This document shows, piece by piece, positions 61,583 to 64,000 of a stretch of 64,000 nucleotides of DNA. Position numbers and translations under genes: made by a program. The notes beneath the pieces are model-generated. The model saw only the letters and a list, made by a program, of their open reading frames with translations. It searched no databases and was not told where the DNA came from. The first letter of the stretch is position 1. Every line of letters starts with the position of its first letter. The DNA lies in contig NC_088717.1 of assembly GCF_963576615.1 (NCBI RefSeq), forward strand, positions 23,835,344 to 23,899,343. Reading direction: 5' to 3'. The DNA is from Watersipora subatra (taxonomy: Eukaryota; Bryozoa; Gymnolaemata; Cheilostomatida; Watersiporidae).

Positions 61583-62524
61583 CTACAAACAAACCTGATG
61601 AATGATTAACAGTCAAAGCGAGAAACAGCTGGGAAAATTATAGTTGTGAACTCATTTTCTTCTGAATTTAATGGTAATCAAATACGCTGACTTTCCTGAA
61701 TACGTGTACTAAATGCATAAATTGAATTAGGAAAGCTTATCGTACTTAAGTAATATATAATTTGTCTTTACCGCTGCCTCGGATTGTCTCACACGCACGT
61801 CTAAAAGCAGCATTAGTGTGATTATACCTTTTCATTAACTCAATAACTTTTGAAATCAATATCTGAAGACCTTAACTTTCGCCCGAGCAACGTATCAAAT
61901 GCTGACTTGAAGTAGATTCTTAATTGAAATGTTAGAGGGGTTCTAGTCATTCTCCTAGGAATACAACCAACTGACGTTACATAATGACAGGATAAATGGC
62001 AGCCTGGCTACAGCCATAAATGCATGTCTACATGCGCGTTAAATCCCTTGAAGGTTGACAGGAGGTGAATTCTCTATGAACTGCACTCGGGACAAAGGAA
62101 TTCAATGAGCTGAACACTGTTGATGCATTTCCATTGCATAGATAGAGTATAGAGCAGGGCTTTCAACAATACAATATCTGTCAGTCAATTCGTTCTGCGT
62201 AAACACTTGGAGATTGTTTGCAATTAGCCAATAACAATTGAGAGAATGTTACACTGTTTATGTTGTAGATTAGATAGTTTGGAAATACGACAGCGTATAT
62301 CAGTCAAAGATGTCTGATTTATTTGCTCTTTATGATAAACAGCATTCCTGGTATCCAAACTCTGTTAATAGAAAGGGGTTACATAAGATTTTTACGGAAA
62401 GTGTTTTTACTTGATACAGCAAGTTTTGCTACAAAGCTGTTTCCTTTATGGGTGGGTTCGAAGCTCTAACATGGATTAATCTGAACGACCAATCAGATGT
62501 GCTACTCTAATGCAAAACTTTACA

Positions 62525-62734
62525 AAACTAAAGCCATGTTGGTCCATCTGTTCGAAGTCACCATAAGAGCATTGGACAAAAGATTGAACCTGATATCCTG
62601 GATATTCAGATTTAAAGCCAAGCGCACTACCGCTCTGTCACTCGACCAAATTTCCACATCTAAGAATATTTGTGCACCTAGTTATTACGCCTGACAATCT
62701 CTCTTGGCACACTACACTGCCAGCATACTAGTTG
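62525..62734 (-). mobile_element. tRNA-derived SINE, copy 5 (worn)
   Basis: Shares GCGCACTACCGCTCTGTCAC-type sequence, TAGTTATTACGCCTGACAAT then CTCTCTTGGCACACTACACT, and the terminal ACTAGT with the other copies. Confidence 0.65.
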
Positions 62735-63083
62735 AATACAATAAAATACCAACTTAATAAAGTATAAATTGGTGTTGTCGATCAGTGAATGCTATGAAAA
62801 ACATTTTACAACTGTGTATTCAGACAAAGAGGCAGCAGATAGACTATCAGGTGCATCTGTAGTGGCAACGCAGGCCAAACCAGTCTAATGAGCTAATCAA
62901 CTTGTGTGGTGGCCAAAAATTGAATAGATAGATAAATGACAAATAACAAGGAGCAAAAAAGAGAGATAAAGACATAGAGTGACTACATAGACTTAGGGAC
63001 ATAAAACATAGAGTGATGAACTACCCAATGATAAAAATGTTTGACTCTAATGCTAAACGATATAACTAAAAGCTAAGAACTAA

Positions 63084-63320
63084 ACTATAATGAGAGCCGT
63101 GTCTGTTTGTCTGTTCATCTGTCTAAGGTCATGATTAAAAGCTGAGAAAAAATATTACATCGAGCGGGATGCCGAACCCGTGACATTCAACTGCTCTGCA
63201 TCCGTGCACTACCGCCTGCCACCAATCGTTTTAAAATTGTTGTGAATTTATTTGTTCTCTGCCCTTTAGTGGCTCACATGACAATCTCTCGTGGTACGCA
63301 GAACTGCCGGAGTACTAGTA
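63084..63320 (-). mobile_element. tRNA-derived SINE, copy 6 (best preserved)
   Basis: Begins ACTATAATGAGAGCCGTGTC and ends GGAGTACTAGT on +. The reverse strand carries a tRNA-like run, GCGGTAGTGCACGGATGCAG, then AGCAGTTGAATGTCACGGGT, then TCGGCATCCCGC, i.e. an A-box-like and a B-box-like region at tRNA spacing. It would therefore be transcribed leftwards by RNA polymerase III. Confidence 0.75.
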
Positions 63321-64000
63321 ACGATAAAAATACTAATATGAAACTGTCAAAGCGCAGAAGTGGAGTTGAGAAGATCAAAAGGGAAAACCTTCAAACTGTA
63401 TGCATCAAATAGCCCGTGCTTCACTAGCTAGTCTCAAGTAGTAACCTTGACATTAAATATCAGCTCAGCGGTAGGGTGCTCAAGCTAACTTCTTCAGTTC
63501 TATGAAGTGTTGTGAGTCCTTTCCTAACAGTCAAGCCTTCCTGATGGTTAAAGATTTTGGGCAAGGTAAAACAATGACTATCAGTCGAAATCAAGGAGGA
63601 TTTCACATGAAAGACTGGAGGAAAAAAGGTGGAATTGATTTGTTTGACTTACCAAAATTTAGCTCCTATGTCTGCTGTTGAAGTAGATGTAGATTTAACT
63701 GATGCTATTTGTCCAGCTGCTGGTCAAAGTGGCAGCGCTGTCACAAACAAAAAGTAACTGTTTCACTTGGCAATAAGCTATCCTCACCGAGTATTAGCAA
63801 AGCGTATATTAACAAAGCTGTGATTTGATTGGATAAAATCAATGCGACTACGCTCTTCTTTTCAGAGCAGCCACAATAGCCTTCAAATAACAATAAACTT
63901 CATGTATTTATTCATATTTCAACTGGGTTATTAAACGAGCCTATGCTTTATAATGCTCTGAGCCATTGTAGACGGGCTCTGTGACATCACGCCCCTTATA

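Larger units (their letters stand above)
61583..64000. other. Upstream of the CARD gene, no supported gene
   Basis: Contains two SINE copies and otherwise no recognised feature. The promoter and non-coding first exon of the CARD gene probably lie here or beyond the window. Confidence 0.4.

Overview
The window is AT-rich, repeat-rich eukaryotic nuclear DNA from an invertebrate. It carries a spliced paramyosin gene, a muscle protein of protostomes, and a gene with a CARD domain, a fold largely absent from insects. Together these suggest a lophotrochozoan (mollusc, bryozoan, brachiopod or annelid). I cannot name the species. All genes are split by introns, so models were built by joining stretches with matching splice sites and reading phase; every junction reported keeps the frame.

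Layout. (1) 1-5.1 kb: a decayed pogo/Tigger transposon (795-2028), a 19-bp satellite, and a probable last exon of an unknown coiled-coil gene (4948-5127, +). (2) 8.2-29.4 kb: the paramyosin gene on +, about 19 exons. It has two homologous first coding exons, a CArG box and CCAAT box upstream, and two alternative penultimate exons giving different C-termini. Its introns hold minisatellites, a SINE, a MITE and long (TA/TG)n tracts. (3) 29.4-40.1 kb: no convincing host gene, but two minisatellites, a decayed mariner on -, a non-autonomous hAT element and a (CA)n tract. (4) 40.1-48.4 kb: a TATA-box gene on + for a secreted protein with three Ig domains, 510 aa. (5) 49.1-61.6 kb: a - strand gene of at least 11 coding exons for a 584-aa protein with an N-terminal CARD followed by coiled coils, a plausible death-fold scaffold that I cannot assign to a named family. 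Its introns contain four minisatellites and a 1.1-kb inverted-repeat element that landed inside one of them. (6) 61.6-64 kb: two SINE copies and no gene I can support.

The genes do not look functionally linked: a thick-filament protein, a secreted Ig protein, and a probable innate-immunity or cell-death adaptor. The Ig and CARD genes converge tail to tail, about 1.2 kb apart. The observations most worth following up are the duplicated alternative ends of paramyosin, the CARD/coiled-coil protein with a possible frame-shifting cassette exon inside its CARD, and the way tandem arrays carry copies of a splice donor next to a real exon.
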